64,000 nucleotides of DNA from positions 62,001 through 126,000 of the forward strand of contig WQZH01000005.1 in NCBI GenBank assembly GCA_009780825.1, written 5' to 3'. Position numbers and translations under genes: made by a program. This DNA is from Desulfobulbus sp. (GTDB lineage Bacteria; Desulfobacterota; Desulfobulbia; Desulfobulbales; Desulfobulbaceae). Shown piece after piece: positions 35,621 to 45,158 of this stretch (the stretch's first letter is position 1; each line of letters opens with the position of its first letter). The notes under the pieces were generated by a model. That model ran no database searches and had not been told where the DNA came from. It saw only the letters and a program-made list of their open reading frames with translations.

Positions 35621-36361
35621 TCAGCCGAAACTCTTCATCAGAGAGCCGACCACCAATTGCCAACCATCGACGAGCACGAACAAGAGGAGTTTGAACGGTA
35701 GAGAAATGACGACTGGCGGCAGCATCATCATGCCCATGGACATCAGTACCGAGGCCACCAGCATGTCGATCACCAGGAAAGGAACATAGATCATGAAGCC
35801 CATCTGAAAGGCGCGCTTCAACTCCGAGAGTATGAACGCCGGGACGAGAATCAATGAGGATAACTCATGCTTATCGGCAGGCTGCTCCTCTTTGGTGATG
35901 TCGATCAGTAACTGCAGTTCGCTTTCCTGGACCTGGGAAAACATGAAGTCGCGCATGATGCCCACCGAACGGTCCAGCGCCTGCTGTTGGGTCATTTTTT
36001 CCTGCATGTACGGTTGCAGAGCTTGGTCGTTGAGGGCTTTGAAGGTTGGGGCCATGACAAAGAAGGTAAGAAACAGGGCCAGCCCGAGCAGGACTTGGTT
36101 GGGTGGGGTGTTCTGGGTTCCCATGGCCTGGCGGACGAATCCCAGCACAATGATGATCCGGGTGAAGGCGGTGGTCATCAGGAGAATGGCCGGGGCAACC
36201 GTGAGAATGGTGAGCACCAGCAACACCTGCAGCGCGGTCGAGACTTCGGCCGGGGTGTTGGCCTCCTTGATCCCCAGGGAAAGGGTGGGCAGGTTGACCG
36301 CCAGGGCCAGTTCCGGCGCCAGCAACAGGAGCAGGCCGAGACCGAGGCAAAGCCACTTCAC
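35621..36361 (-). CDS. fliP: FliP export gate protein
   Basis: The GTG at 36361 overlaps the fliO stop (GTGA), giving 246 residues. The much longer open frame upstream of it reads through fliO and is a shadow. The product has a signal-like N-terminus, FliP motifs (TAFTRIIIVLGFVRQAMGTQ, followed by PPNQVLLGLALFLTFFVM) and the C-terminal AFQMGFMIYVPFLVIDM. It forms the core pore with FliQ and FliR. Confidence 0.95.
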   Translation of the reverse strand: MKWLCLGLGLLLLLAPELALAVNLPTLSLGIKEANTPAEVSTALQVLLVLTILTVAPAILLMTTAFTRIIIVLGFVRQAMGTQNTPPNQVLLGLALFLTFFVMAPTFKALNDQALQPYMQEKMTQQQALDRSVGIMRDFMFSQVQESELQLLIDITKEEQPADKHELSSLILVPAFILSELKRAFQMGFMIYVPFLVIDMLVASVLMSMGMMMLPPVVISLPFKLLLFVLVDGWQLVVGSLMKSFG

Positions 36362-36723
36362 GGCTGCTCCGCCGGGATGGCTGGGCAATCCGTCGGCTTC
36401 CTGACAGGGTTGGCGGACAGATCGGCCAGAAGATGGATGGAGTCGGCGCTGACTCCCAGCAGGAATTCCTGGCCACGGATTTCCACCAGGGCGAGGGACG
36501 CTTTTGGCTGTAAAGGCCGCATTTCGATGAGCTTGATGGCCGTGGTGCCGCTTGTGCCGGGCAATAGACGTTTTTTTGACAGGGCATAGAGGGCGAGGAT
36601 CAGGCCAATCACCACCAACAGGGCCCAGCCGGTTCGGAGCAGGGCCGAGGTGATGTCTGGCGGCTCCGCGGCCCAGGCTGACACCGGCCAGAGGATCAGG
36701 AGCAGGACGGGTACCCATGGCAT
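36358..36723 (-). CDS. fliO: FliO flagellar biosynthesis protein
   Basis: The 121-residue product has a signal sequence (to about AWAAE, residue 20), a transmembrane helix (about 30-50) and a small cytoplasmic domain. The FliO-like IEMRPLQPKASLALVEIRGQ core is followed by LLGVS. FliO helps assemble the FliP ring. Sequence conservation in this family is low, so position between fliN and fliP is a large part of the evidence. Confidence 0.85.
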   Translation of the reverse strand: MPWVPVLLLILWPVSAWAAEPPDITSALLRTGWALLVVIGLILALYALSKKRLLPGTSGTTAIKLIEMRPLQPKASLALVEIRGQEFLLGVSADSIHLLADLSANPVRKPTDCPAIPAEQP

Positions 36724-36727
36724 GGCG

Positions 36728-37111
36728 TTATCCCAGGTTCTCGATCAAGTCCGACTGGCTGACCACTTCGGTCAACTTGATGCCGAACTTGTCGCCCACC
36801 TTGACCGCCTCTCCCCGGGCGATCAGGCGGGAGTTGATGTACAGATCCAATGGGTCGCCGGCCTGCTTGTCGAGTTCGACCACATATCCCTCGCCCATTT
36901 GCAGCAGATCCCTGATGAGAATCCGCGCCCGGCCGACTTCGACCGAAACTTGCAAGGGTACGCCATACAAGAATTCCAGATCCCTGACCAGGTTCCCTTG
37001 ATTGGCCGTCTGATGCGTTGGTCCTTCCTTGTTTTCCTGCAGCAGTTCGGCGGTCTCTTCGGGATCAAGCGGGTTGAATTGCTGCGGTTCCGGGGCGTCA
37101 GGTACTGCCAT
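36728..37111 (-). CDS. fliN: FliN C-ring switch protein
   Basis: The 127-residue product has an acidic N-terminal extension (about 1-45) followed by a SpoA/FliN domain (LEFLYGVPLQVSVEVGRARI, then the GDPLDLYINSRLIARGEAV block). It forms the lower C-ring with FliM. A perfect AGGAGG precedes the ATG, and the first 14 bases overlap the end of fliM. Confidence 0.95.
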   Translation of the reverse strand: MAVPDAPEPQQFNPLDPEETAELLQENKEGPTHQTANQGNLVRDLEFLYGVPLQVSVEVGRARILIRDLLQMGEGYVVELDKQAGDPLDLYINSRLIARGEAVKVGDKFGIKLTEVVSQSDLIENLG

Positions 37112-38144
37112 GGATGCCTCCTAATCGGTTGCTGTGGCGACCGGTGACATGAAATGCCTTCTTGCCGTTTCGTTTTCCGGCGATGGCGTGAAAGAGCGGC
37201 TGGTCGTCGACCAGGATGGTCAGGGGCTGATCGGGGTTGTACTGCAACTCGACGATGTCGCCCGGCTGGAGGTTGAGAATTTTCCTGATGGTCAGGTTGA
37301 CATGGCCTGCGCGGGCGACCACCAGGCTTTCAGTTTCCAGGACTTCATGGGCGATCTGCTCGGTCCAAGTCGTGCTTTTGGGGGCAATGGCGACCAGGGC
37401 CTTGAATTTTTCGTGCAGCGGTTCAAGGATGGGATAAGGGATGATGAACCGCATCTGACCACACAACTCGCCGCCCAGGTGGATGTTGAAGCGGGCCGCC
37501 AGCACCTCGGTGTCTGGATCGACGATATTGACCAGGCGAAAATTGTTTTCCACCTTGTTCAACGACACCTGCATATCGAGGACCGGTCGCATGGCATTGG
37601 CAAGTTCGTTACCGATGTCGATCATGATGGCTTTCAGCAAAGAGATCTCGATGATGGTCAGGCCACGGTTCAGATCCAGGGCAAAGGGTTCGCTCGATTG
37701 AGGCGAACCGAGCATGATCTCCAGCAGGGTGAAGGCCATGAGGGTGTCGAAATGGAACAGGCAGCCGTATCGCAGCGGTGAGATGCTGTAGATGCCCACC
37801 GCACCCTGGTTGTTGAGATCGCTCAGACTCTGCTGGAACACGGTGACGGTCATCTCGGCCGGCTCGACGCTGAATTTGCGCAGCATGGCATTGGTCAGGC
37901 TGGCGGAGAACCTTTGCGCGAAACTGTCGAGGACGATGTCCAAATTGGGGATGCGCTTGCTGCCGGCACGGCTCTGAACCTGTTCGTAGACCTTGAGCAG
38001 GTCGAGGCTCGACACCGGCATGGTTTGGCGCGGCGACCTGGTGGGGCTGTTTTCGATCAGATCCGTCGAGATCTGCCCCGCCTTGACGGCAACCAGCAGT
38101 TCGGCGATTTCCCGTTTGGTGAGTATCGGTTCCACGGGGCTCAC
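37098..38144 (-). CDS. fliM: FliM C-ring switch protein
   Basis: The 348-residue product has an N-terminal CheY-binding-like segment (ILTKREIAELLVAV), the middle CheC-like domain (VYEQVQSRAGSKRIPNLDIV start) and a C-terminal SpoA domain (LTIRKILNLQPGDIVELQY). The first codons overlap the fliL stop by 4 bases. It links rotor, CheY and FliN. The presence of the N-terminal segment implies chemotactic switching although cheY is not in the window. Confidence 0.94.
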   Translation of the reverse strand: MSPVEPILTKREIAELLVAVKAGQISTDLIENSPTRSPRQTMPVSSLDLLKVYEQVQSRAGSKRIPNLDIVLDSFAQRFSASLTNAMLRKFSVEPAEMTVTVFQQSLSDLNNQGAVGIYSISPLRYGCLFHFDTLMAFTLLEIMLGSPQSSEPFALDLNRGLTIIEISLLKAIMIDIGNELANAMRPVLDMQVSLNKVENNFRLVNIVDPDTEVLAARFNIHLGGELCGQMRFIIPYPILEPLHEKFKALVAIAPKSTTWTEQIAHEVLETESLVVARAGHVNLTIRKILNLQPGDIVELQYNPDQPLTILVDDQPLFHAIAGKRNGKKAFHVTGRHSNRLGGIHGST

Positions 38145-38653
38145 TGCACTACAAAATCGGTCAGATAGATATTCTCGATCTTCCCGGTTTTCAGAAATGA
38201 ATTGATACTGCTCTTCAGCTCGGCCTTCACTTGATTCTTCCCTTGGACATCCAGCACTTCCTCGGGGGTTTTGTTGCTGATGATCAGCAAGATGGTATCG
38301 CGGATTTGCGGCATGCGTTTGTTGACCTCGTCCACTGCGGAGTCCCTGTCCAATTCGAGCGAGAGCGATGCCTTGACATAATGTTGGACATCTGTACTGA
38401 TGATATTGACCACGAACTCCTTGATCTCGACAATCGGGCCAATCTTCGTTTCAGGGGTGATCGGTTTGATCAGGCCGGCTGCTTTGCTCTCTTCCGGTTG
38501 TTTGTGCTGCATTTTTTCCTGGTACGGTTTGTACAGAAAATAGTAGCCGCCACCGCCACCCAGAAGAAGCAGAACCACCACCACTATGGTGATCAGCTTC
38601 TGTTTCCCACCTTTTTTCTGTCCGCTCGTTTGTTCAGTTTTTCTCTCCGCCAT
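38141..38653 (-). CDS. fliL: FliL basal-body-associated protein
   Basis: The 170-residue protein has a charged cytoplasmic N-terminus, one membrane helix (about 20-42, followed by GGGGGYYFLY) and a periplasmic stomatin-like FliL domain ending in the hydrophobic NIYLTDFVVQ. FliL surrounds stator units. It is the first gene after the strongest sigma-54-like promoter of the window. Confidence 0.9.
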   Translation of the reverse strand: MAERKTEQTSGQKKGGKQKLITIVVVVLLLLGGGGGYYFLYKPYQEKMQHKQPEESKAAGLIKPITPETKIGPIVEIKEFVVNIISTDVQHYVKASLSLELDRDSAVDEVNKRMPQIRDTILLIISNKTPEEVLDVQGKNQVKAELKSSINSFLKTGKIENIYLTDFVVQ

Positions 38654-38821
38654 ACGGTCTTCCTCTTAAAGCTGAGTTGTTCACAGGAAGGTGGGAACGG
38701 TCTTGTGGAATGCCTGGACCCCAGGCAAGGGTCGATCGCTGTGCCTGTGAGTACTGTTGCCAAACCGACTGGAGAGGGAGGTCGGAATATCGGCCTCGGC
38801 TCGCCAATGCACAACAGGATA

Positions 38822-38837
38822 TGCAAGTAAAATGCCA
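38822..38837 (-). promoter_or_regulatory. Sigma-54 promoter of the fliL-fliR operon
   Basis: Read on the - strand: TGGCAT, 5 bases (TTTAC), TTGCA. This matches 10 of 11 bases of the consensus TGGCAC-N5-TTGCA with correct spacing. It lies about 170-185 bases before the fliL start, in the 300-bp gap after flgE. The sigma-54 activator encoded at 56560-57654 is the obvious candidate regulator. Confidence 0.75.
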
Positions 38838-38898
38838 GGGGGCGAGGAGAGAGGGGAAGGAAGGACGAGAGGAAGGAGAACGGCTTGGTTATACATGG

Positions 38899-38932
38899 CA
38901 CGGCTCCATGATCGGATGACCATGGAGCCGTG
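38899..38932 (-). terminator. Perfect 12-bp hairpin just after flgE
   Basis: CACGGCTCCATG (38899-38910) and CATGGAGCCGTG (38921-38932) form a perfect 12-bp stem with a 10-base loop, 22 bases downstream of the flgE stop. No T-run follows on the - strand, so it may be a Rho-assisted end, an mRNA 3' stabiliser, or an attenuating barrier before the fliL promoter. The remainder of the 38654-38953 gap has no gene. Confidence 0.45.
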
Positions 38933-38953
38933 TGACGGAATATTGACAGATGA

Positions 38954-40216
38954 CTATCGTTTGAGGTTGATCAGTTCGTTCAGCATATCATCCACGGTGG
39001 TGATGATTTTGGAGTTGGCCTGAAAGCTGCGTTGGGTGGCGATCATATTGACGAATTCCTGTCCCATGTCGACGTTGGACTGCTCCAGGGCGTTGGTGAA
39101 CAGTCGGCCCAGCTCCGGCCCAGGCACGCCGACCCTGATGATGCCGACATCGGACGAGGCCGTGAAACGGTTGGCTCCGGCCTGTTGCAAGGCGCCGGGA
39201 TTTTGGAACTTTGCCAGGACCAACTGGGCGATATTGATCTGACGGCCGTTGGAATAGACGGCCACCACGACGCCATCGTTGTTGATGGCGACGTTGGTCA
39301 GTTCGCCTGCGCCATACCCGTTCTGCGCTGTCCCGATGACGGAGGACGCACTGGCATATTGGGTGCAATCGAGGTTCAGGGTAATGGTGGAATCGGCGGC
39401 GCCGTTCCCCCAGGCAATCGGCGCGGTGACTGCGGTAAAGGGATCGGGATAGGTGGGCGGCTGCCCGGTGCTGGTGAACTGCATGTCTGGCAATGGAGTG
39501 GCGGTGGTGCTGTTGTCGATGCTGTAGGCAGCCTCCCAGACATTGTTGACATCGTCGACCATGCGCCAATAGGCGGTGAGCAGATGGGCCACGCCCAGAG
39601 AATCGAAGACCTCGCTCGAGGCCGAATAGGTGTAGCTCTGCCGGACCGTGGGATCGATTGTCGGATAGGTCGCTGTGTCGATGACCTTCGAGTTTGCGTC
39701 CAGATTGGTGTTGAAGGTCAGATCCGAGGTGGGGTTGGCCCCAATCAGGCCGATACTGGACACCCGGATGTCCGTGGCATCGTTGGGGAGCAATGCAGTG
39801 TTGTCCACGAGATCAAACCCCTTGCCCTGAACCCGCAGACCTTCCGGGCTGATCAGATAGCCATCCTTGTCGAAGTGGAAGGAGCCGGCCCGGCTGTAGT
39901 AGGCGGTGTTGTCGCCCGGCACCTTGAGGATGAAAAACCCGTTGCCCTCGATGGCGACATCGGTGCCTGACGTGGTGGATTCGAAGGTGCCCTGGCTGAA
40001 AACGGCGTCGATGGTGGAAAGCCCCACCCCGCGGCCTACCTGGGATACCCCCCCGGAACCGTACACGTTGCTCGATAACACGTCGGAAAAAAGGGTGCGC
40101 GAACCCTTGAACCCGGTGGTACCGGTATTGGCCAGGTTATTGCCGATGACGCTCATCGCCTGGGAAGTGGTGTTGAGACCACTAACGCCACTATACATTG
40201 CACTCTGAATACCCAT
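38954..40216 (-). CDS. flgE: FlgE flagellar hook protein
   Basis: ATG 40216 follows a perfect AGGAGG. The 420-residue hook subunit has the N-terminal motif MYSGVSGLNTTSQAMSVIGN, the FlgE-type middle domain, and the C-terminal LEQSNVDMGQEFVNMIATQR. It is polymerised beneath the FlgD cap and its length is set by FliK, both encoded upstream in the same unit. A 211-bp gap separates it from flgD, in which I see no convincing promoter. Confidence 0.95.
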   Translation of the reverse strand: MGIQSAMYSGVSGLNTTSQAMSVIGNNLANTGTTGFKGSRTLFSDVLSSNVYGSGGVSQVGRGVGLSTIDAVFSQGTFESTTSGTDVAIEGNGFFILKVPGDNTAYYSRAGSFHFDKDGYLISPEGLRVQGKGFDLVDNTALLPNDATDIRVSSIGLIGANPTSDLTFNTNLDANSKVIDTATYPTIDPTVRQSYTYSASSEVFDSLGVAHLLTAYWRMVDDVNNVWEAAYSIDNSTTATPLPDMQFTSTGQPPTYPDPFTAVTAPIAWGNGAADSTITLNLDCTQYASASSVIGTAQNGYGAGELTNVAINNDGVVVAVYSNGRQINIAQLVLAKFQNPGALQQAGANRFTASSDVGIIRVGVPGPELGRLFTNALEQSNVDMGQEFVNMIATQRSFQANSKIITTVDDMLNELINLKR

Positions 40217-40427
40217 GACAACCTCCTGCGTGAAGATATGAATAATTGATGATAATGACTTCAATGAAGCGATGTCGGCCAGCCGAATGGAGAGGCTGTC
40301 CTGTCGCTCTCCTCAATTATCCCCGCGCCATCCGTTGCCCAGAGATGAAACTGTTTCCCGATAATTGCCATTCCGTTGGTATCGGGATCATTGCCGCCAG
40401 CGCAGAGCCGCAGGCAATTACTTGGCA

Positions 40428-41120
40428 TCAACCGGAAGTGTTGCCGGTTGCATTCTGATTTTTGACAAACGCCCCGTACAGGGCGGAAATCTTGTATTCT
40501 CCTGACGAGGTGATGATTCTCGCCTCGGGCCCGCTCAGATCAATGCCGGTGACCTGGGCGTGTACCAGGGGCGTGAGCGTGGCGTTGGTGCCGTCCATAT
40601 TGGTGGCGTTGATGGAGATTGAGTAGGTTCCGGGGGCCATGCTGTTGCCGTTGCTGTCTCTTCCATCCCAGGTCAGAAAATGGTTCCCCTCGGAAAGATC
40701 GGTCGCCTTCAGGGTGGCCACGGTTTGGCCGGCCGAGTTTTTGATCGTCACGCTGGCTCCGGCCACCATGCCGTCAATCTTGTAACCGACCTGCGCCGGG
40801 CCGTCGCCGAGGGCAAAGGTGTTGCCTTCCACCACCACTTCCTGGCCGATCAAACCCAAGGCATTGTATCGCTCGGAACTGTTGGCCGCGGCTGTCAGTT
40901 GACTCATCGAATCGTTGAGATTGAACAGTTGCTCCAGTTGGCTGTACTGGGCCAACTGGGAGGTAAACTCGGTGGGATCGGAGGGATTGAGCGGATCCTG
41001 GTGCTTCAACTGAGCTATCAGCAGGGTAAGGAACTGTTCCTGGCCGAGGGCGTTGATCTTTGCGGTCTTGCTCGCTGTGTCTGCGGCTGAAGCGACAGAA
41101 TTGGTTGCGCTGATGGGCAT
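40428..41120 (-). CDS. flgD: FlgD hook cap/scaffold protein
   Basis: The 230-residue product has the FlgD N-terminal region (LGQEQFLTLLIAQLKHQDPL, then NPSDPTEFTSQLAQYSQLEQ) and a C-terminal FlgD Ig/tudor part with FLTWDGRDSNGNSMAPGTYS. FlgD caps the growing hook. It follows fliK by 14 bases. Confidence 0.95.
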   Translation of the reverse strand: MPISATNSVASAADTASKTAKINALGQEQFLTLLIAQLKHQDPLNPSDPTEFTSQLAQYSQLEQLFNLNDSMSQLTAAANSSERYNALGLIGQEVVVEGNTFALGDGPAQVGYKIDGMVAGASVTIKNSAGQTVATLKATDLSEGNHFLTWDGRDSNGNSMAPGTYSISINATNMDGTNATLTPLVHAQVTGIDLSGPEARIITSSGEYKISALYGAFVKNQNATGNTSG

Positions 41121-41134
41121 ATATTCCTCCTGAC

Positions 41135-42718
41135 TCAGACAAGGACGCTGAGGATGTTGGTGGCGGAATCGCCGCCAGTGGTTTCATCGAGTTCCTGAGC
41201 AAGCTCCGATTGGCCGCTGGCATGACGTGTAGATGGAGATGATTGCTGCCATGCATTGCGTTCCTGGAAACGTTCGCCGCCGGGATGATTGTGCGCGGCG
41301 ACCGATACTTCCACCTGCTGCAGATGCAGCCCCTGTTGTTCCAGGGCTTCTTGCAGCCGGGGCAGATGACGGTGGATCATTTCCTGGGCCTGGGAAGTCT
41401 GGGCCACGATGTGCGCCCTGATAATGTCCTGGGCCACCGTGATTTCCATCCGTAATTCACCCAACTCCTCCGGATGAAGGCGGAGCGCGACCGTGCCGGT
41501 TTCCAGCGGCCTGTTGGCCGAAAAATAGGCGAGCATTTGGTCAACGGCCGCAGTGTCGGGTACGGTCGTCCCGGAGGGCAGCAGCATGGCGCCAGAGGCG
41601 GGCGGAGCGATCGTGACCGGCTGTTGTCCTGCGCCTTGCTGTTGGTGGGCAAAGAGCAGGGGAGGGGTCTCCTGGCCGACGGATGATTGCGGTTTCTGGG
41701 TATCGTCGTCCGCAGCGGATTGCATCGAACCGGTGGCGTACACCGGCTTCTGTTGCTTGGTTTCTTGCAACGTGTTGTCTTCCACCTGAGGATTCTCGTC
41801 CGGCTCCGATGCAGTGGGCATGGGGGGAGCCTTGGGCAGGCGGGAACGGATGTAGTTGCCGTTCACGTCAATCGTGCGGGTATCCAAGGGTGTTGCGGCC
41901 GATCCCGGACGACTGCTGCTGTCGCTGATTATTTCTTCGGCGACTTGTTCCTGCTGGACGGTAATAGTTTGGCCGTATTTGCTTTGGAAGACCATGGTGT
42001 TGCCGGTCTGGATCTGCCCTTCCGTTTGCTGATCGGCTGGGGAGACGACAGTTCCTTGCGGTTGTTGCGTACCCGGTACGGCATGGTGGGCGGCAAAACG
42101 TGCCGTGGGTATCGGGGTCGCTGCTGTGCCTGCCTCTTTGCCGAAAGCGGTCTGGAAAGCGGTCTGAACAGAAGCGGCAGGTGCGGTCGGATTGTCTGGC
42201 ATCTCGGATGCGGCCGGCATTGCCATGGCGGCATCGTCGGCGAGCTGGGGCGGAGATGGCTGCACGATCGTCTGCCGGGCCACCGGCGGGCCACCGGCGG
42301 TGGTTCCTGCGGTCAAGTCGGCCAGCAGTCTTGCCACGGCCGATTCGCGCTGCTGGCCGGCGGCTGACGGATTGGTCGGCATGTTGTCTGGTGGGGCTGC
42401 GCCGGTCAACGTTGCCGGCGCTGGTTGCGGCATCGCCGCTTCGACCGTTTTATCTGGGTTGGTAGTCGCCACAGGAGCATCGCTGGGCGGTGCCGCGCTG
42501 ATTTTTTTCGCACCCTGAGATCCATTCTGGGCAGGGCGGTTACGCGGCTGCTTCGGGGCGACATCGGCTGGGGACGATGGAGTGGTGGTCCGCTGGTCGG
42601 TCGCGTTTTTCAGGTGGGAAGCGAACAGCCCCTCGTTGCCCGTGTTGGGCGATGTCGCTGACTTGGGAGCGGATGACATCAAGTCGGTGGGAATGATTGC
42701 AAGTGCTGGCATGGGCAT
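41135..42718 (-). CDS. fliK: FliK hook-length control protein
   Basis: The 527-residue protein has a long Pro/Ala/Thr/Gln-rich, presumably unfolded N-terminal part (about 1-390), the molecular ruler. A C-terminal Flg_hook domain (about 400-490) contains LRLHPEELGELRMEI. It would interact with FlhB to stop hook growth. The first base of its ATG is the last base of the motE stop (TAATG), so the two are coupled. The ruler region is low-complexity and expected to diverge quickly. Confidence 0.9.
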   Translation of the reverse strand: MPMPALAIIPTDLMSSAPKSATSPNTGNEGLFASHLKNATDQRTTTPSSPADVAPKQPRNRPAQNGSQGAKKISAAPPSDAPVATTNPDKTVEAAMPQPAPATLTGAAPPDNMPTNPSAAGQQRESAVARLLADLTAGTTAGGPPVARQTIVQPSPPQLADDAAMAMPAASEMPDNPTAPAASVQTAFQTAFGKEAGTAATPIPTARFAAHHAVPGTQQPQGTVVSPADQQTEGQIQTGNTMVFQSKYGQTITVQQEQVAEEIISDSSSRPGSAATPLDTRTIDVNGNYIRSRLPKAPPMPTASEPDENPQVEDNTLQETKQQKPVYATGSMQSAADDDTQKPQSSVGQETPPLLFAHQQQGAGQQPVTIAPPASGAMLLPSGTTVPDTAAVDQMLAYFSANRPLETGTVALRLHPEELGELRMEITVAQDIIRAHIVAQTSQAQEMIHRHLPRLQEALEQQGLHLQQVEVSVAAHNHPGGERFQERNAWQQSSPSTRHASGQSELAQELDETTGGDSATNILSVLV

Positions 42719-43233
42719 TATTGAATGTTCGAGGTGGAAAAAACGGTGGTCAGCTTGGCCGCCTTCTCCCTGTCCATACTGTTGAGAATTTTGGCGGCTG
42801 ATTTGGTTTTCATTTTGCCCAGGATGGAAATCGCCAACTCTTGGTCCACAGCGCTCAACACTGTGGCGGCCTTTTCGGCACTCATCTTCTCGTACATCTT
42901 GGCGAGTTCTCCAGCCCGTTTCTGCTCCTCAGCGTGCTTCTGTTCAAGCAGTTTTTCAATCTGAACCCGGAGCTGGTTGAGTTCTTCAATCTTCTTATCG
43001 ACCTCATCCCCCAATCTCTTTAATTCATTTTTCTTGTTTTCCAACTCCTCGTGCTCACGGGCAATGGGTGTATCCCTGAGCTTAAGTCTCTCTATGATCC
43101 GGCGCTCTTCCACGGAGCCGTACTGTTGCTCTTGGGCGGGCTGCAGAGTGGGAGGGACATGTGTTTCCTCGGCAAGTGCCGGCCACAGAATGGAAAAAAG
43201 GATGAGTCCGGCAAGAAGAAATAATTTGTTCAT
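42718..43233 (-). CDS. motE: MotE-like periplasmic coiled-coil protein
   Basis: The 171-residue product has a signal peptide (about 1-21, ending ALAEE), a long coiled coil (about 55-115) and a C-terminal MgtE-N-like helical module (SAEKAATVLSAVDQELAISI, then KSAAKILNSMDREKAAKLT). MotE proteins chaperone the stator component MotC in alphaproteobacteria. In other phyla similar proteins sit between fliJ and fliK with an unproven role. No mot genes are in the window. Confidence 0.78.
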   Translation of the reverse strand: MNKLFLLAGLILFSILWPALAEETHVPPTLQPAQEQQYGSVEERRIIERLKLRDTPIAREHEELENKKNELKRLGDEVDKKIEELNQLRVQIEKLLEQKHAEEQKRAGELAKMYEKMSAEKAATVLSAVDQELAISILGKMKTKSAAKILNSMDREKAAKLTTVFSTSNIQ

Positions 43234-43275
43234 GGGCGCTCCAGACGATGTTGAGGGCGGGATGCCTGGCAGGCA

Positions 43276-43716
43276 CTAACCTTGTTTGCGTTCATGGGCA
43301 AGCACGGCGACTTCATCAAGCATGGTCAGTTCTTTTTTCTCCAGAAATCTGGCATAGGCCGCATTCTGCTGTTCCTGCAGCTTCTCGATGATCTTTCTCT
43401 CCTTGCTCCTTTTCACCAAGAGCTGCCGTTTTTTGGTCACCTGGTCCTGCTGTTCCATGAGTTTGACCCGGCGCGACTCGAGTTCTCGCCGGACCAGATC
43501 GATCCGGGATTCAAACAGGCGCAGTCGGTCGACGGTAGTCCCTTCTTCCCAGTCTCGTTGCAGGTCGGCGTACAGATCGGTCAATTCCTTTTCGGTCTGT
43601 TGCAGCATTTTCTGAAGTTGCGCCTCCAGTTCCAAGGCATGATACAAGTCTTGTTGCGCCAAGTCTTCAAGCTGCCGGCGGTACTTGAGTACCGCGTGCA
43701 TGGTAAACGGCTTCAC
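43276..43716 (-). CDS. fliJ: FliJ export chaperone/ATPase stalk
   Basis: The 146-residue, almost wholly coiled-coil protein fits FliJ in length and in the long antiparallel helices. It begins inside the end of fliI (4-nt overlap). FliJ acts as the central stalk of the FliI ATPase ring and escorts substrates. The sequence itself is generic coiled coil, so gene order carries much of the weight. Confidence 0.88.
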   Translation of the reverse strand: MKPFTMHAVLKYRRQLEDLAQQDLYHALELEAQLQKMLQQTEKELTDLYADLQRDWEEGTTVDRLRLFESRIDLVRRELESRRVKLMEQQDQVTKKRQLLVKRSKERKIIEKLQEQQNAAYARFLEKKELTMLDEVAVLAHERKQG

Positions 43717-45092
43717 GCTTCGTTGTCCTCGGCCTGGTCGGTTTTCCTGCGATCAAGTCTGGTCATTCGTCTCCGGTCGGCAGCCTGACGGTCGCTGAAC
43801 AGATCCCCCATGGCGGCGAGTGTTTTCTCCAGGCTGGAGGACTCGTCATATTCTTGGGTCAGGAAGGTATTGATGGCATCGATGCGCGCAATGGCGTAAT
43901 CGATTTTTTTGTTGCTGCCCGCGGCATAAGCGCCGATGTTGATCAGATCCTCTGACTCCCGGTACACGGCAAGGACACTGCGGGTCTTCCCCGCCAGTTC
44001 GCGATGCCGCTGACTGGTGATGTCGCGCATGACCCGGCTGGTGGAGAGCATGACATCGATGGCGGGATAGTGGTTCTTGGCGGCAATGGCGCGGGAGAGG
44101 ACAATATGGCCATCCAGGATCGACCGGGCCGAATCGGCGACCGGTTCAGTCAGGTCATCGCCGTCGACCAATACCGTGTACAGACCAGTGATCGAGCCCT
44201 GATTCTGGAAATTACCAGCCCGTTCCAGCAGTTTGGGCATGGTGGCGAACACGCTTGGGGTATAGCCTTTGGTGGTCGGCGGTTCGCCGATGGACAGGCC
44301 GATTTCGCGCATGGCCATGGCAAACCGGGTGAGCGAATCCATCATCAGGAGCACATCCTTGCCCTGCTGACAGAAATATTCGGCGATGGCGGTGGCCACA
44401 AAGGCGCCGCGCATCCTGAGCAGCGGCGATTGATCCGAGGTGACGGCGACGATCACCGAACGGGCCAACCCTTCCGGTCCCAGGTCGCGTTCGATGAACT
44501 CCTTGACTTCGCGGCCGCGTTCGCCGATCAGGGCAATGACATTAACATCCGCCTTGGCGAATTTGGCCATCATCCCCAACAGCACGCTTTTGCCCACCCC
44601 GGAACCGGCCATGATACCCATGCGTTGGCCAATGCCGCAGGTGAGCAGACCGTTGATGGCCCGGATGCCGAGGTCAAGCGGCTGAGCGATGGCGGCACGT
44701 TGCATCGGATCAGGCGGGAGGGAGTACAGCGGTCTTTCGTGCGGCAGATGCAGGGAAATTCCCTGATCAAGGGGATGGCCCATGCCGTCGAGGACCCGGC
44801 CCAGCAGGGCATCGCCGACTCCGATGCCCGCCTGTTCTTTCCTGACCCGAATACGGCTGCCCGGGCCTAAGCCGCGCAACTCGCCCAACGGCATCAACAG
44901 CGCCCGGTTATTGCTGTATCCGACGATCTCGGCTGAAACTTCCGGGCCTCCCTCAAGCGGAGCGATCTCACACAGGGCGCCGATGGAGGAACGTGGGCAG
45001 GAGCCTTCCACCACCAGGCCGACGATGCGATGCACCTTGCCGTAGGTTTGGATGGGAGAAAACGATCTGAGGCGGGCGGCGAGGGAAGTCAT
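43713..45092 (-). CDS. fliI: FliI flagellar export ATPase
   Basis: The 459-residue hexameric ATPase resembles the F1 beta subunit. The Walker A motif is [15 protein letters not shown] (about residue 168). The [20 protein letters not shown] block follows, then the [15 protein letters not shown] motif typical of FliI. It energises protein export with FliH and FliJ, encoded on either side. It starts 66 bases after fliH. Confidence 0.96.
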   Translation of the reverse strand: MTSLAARLRSFSPIQTYGKVHRIVGLVVEGSCPRSSIGALCEIAPLEGGPEVSAEIVGYSNNRALLMPLGELRGLGPGSRIRVRKEQAGIGVGDALLGRVLDGMGHPLDQGISLHLPHERPLYSLPPDPMQRAAIAQPLDLGIRAINGLLTCGIGQRMGIMAGSGVGKSVLLGMMAKFAKADVNVIALIGERGREVKEFIERDLGPEGLARSVIVAVTSDQSPLLRMRGAFVATAIAEYFCQQGKDVLLMMDSLTRFAMAMREIGLSIGEPPTTKGYTPSVFATMPKLLERAGNFQNQGSITGLYTVLVDGDDLTEPVADSARSILDGHIVLSRAIAAKNHYPAIDVMLSTSRVMRDITSQRHRELAGKTRSVLAVYRESEDLINIGAYAAGSNKKIDYAIARIDAINTFLTQEYDESSSLEKTLAAMGDLFSDRQAADRRRMTRLDRRKTDQAEDNEA

Positions 45093-45158
45093 CGGGTTTC
45101 AAGGCGCCGGAGGCGGAAAAGTTTGGAGAAACGGTGCCGATGCCGGGAACTGTCTCGT

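Noticed and set aside
36362-36718. Long N-terminal extension of fliP
   Set aside because: It is the fliO gene read in another frame; fliO has a signal peptide and family features in its own frame.
40325-40341. Weak sigma-54-like match before flgE
   Set aside because: Only the GG and GC cores fit; both flanking elements are poor, and flgE can be read from upstream.
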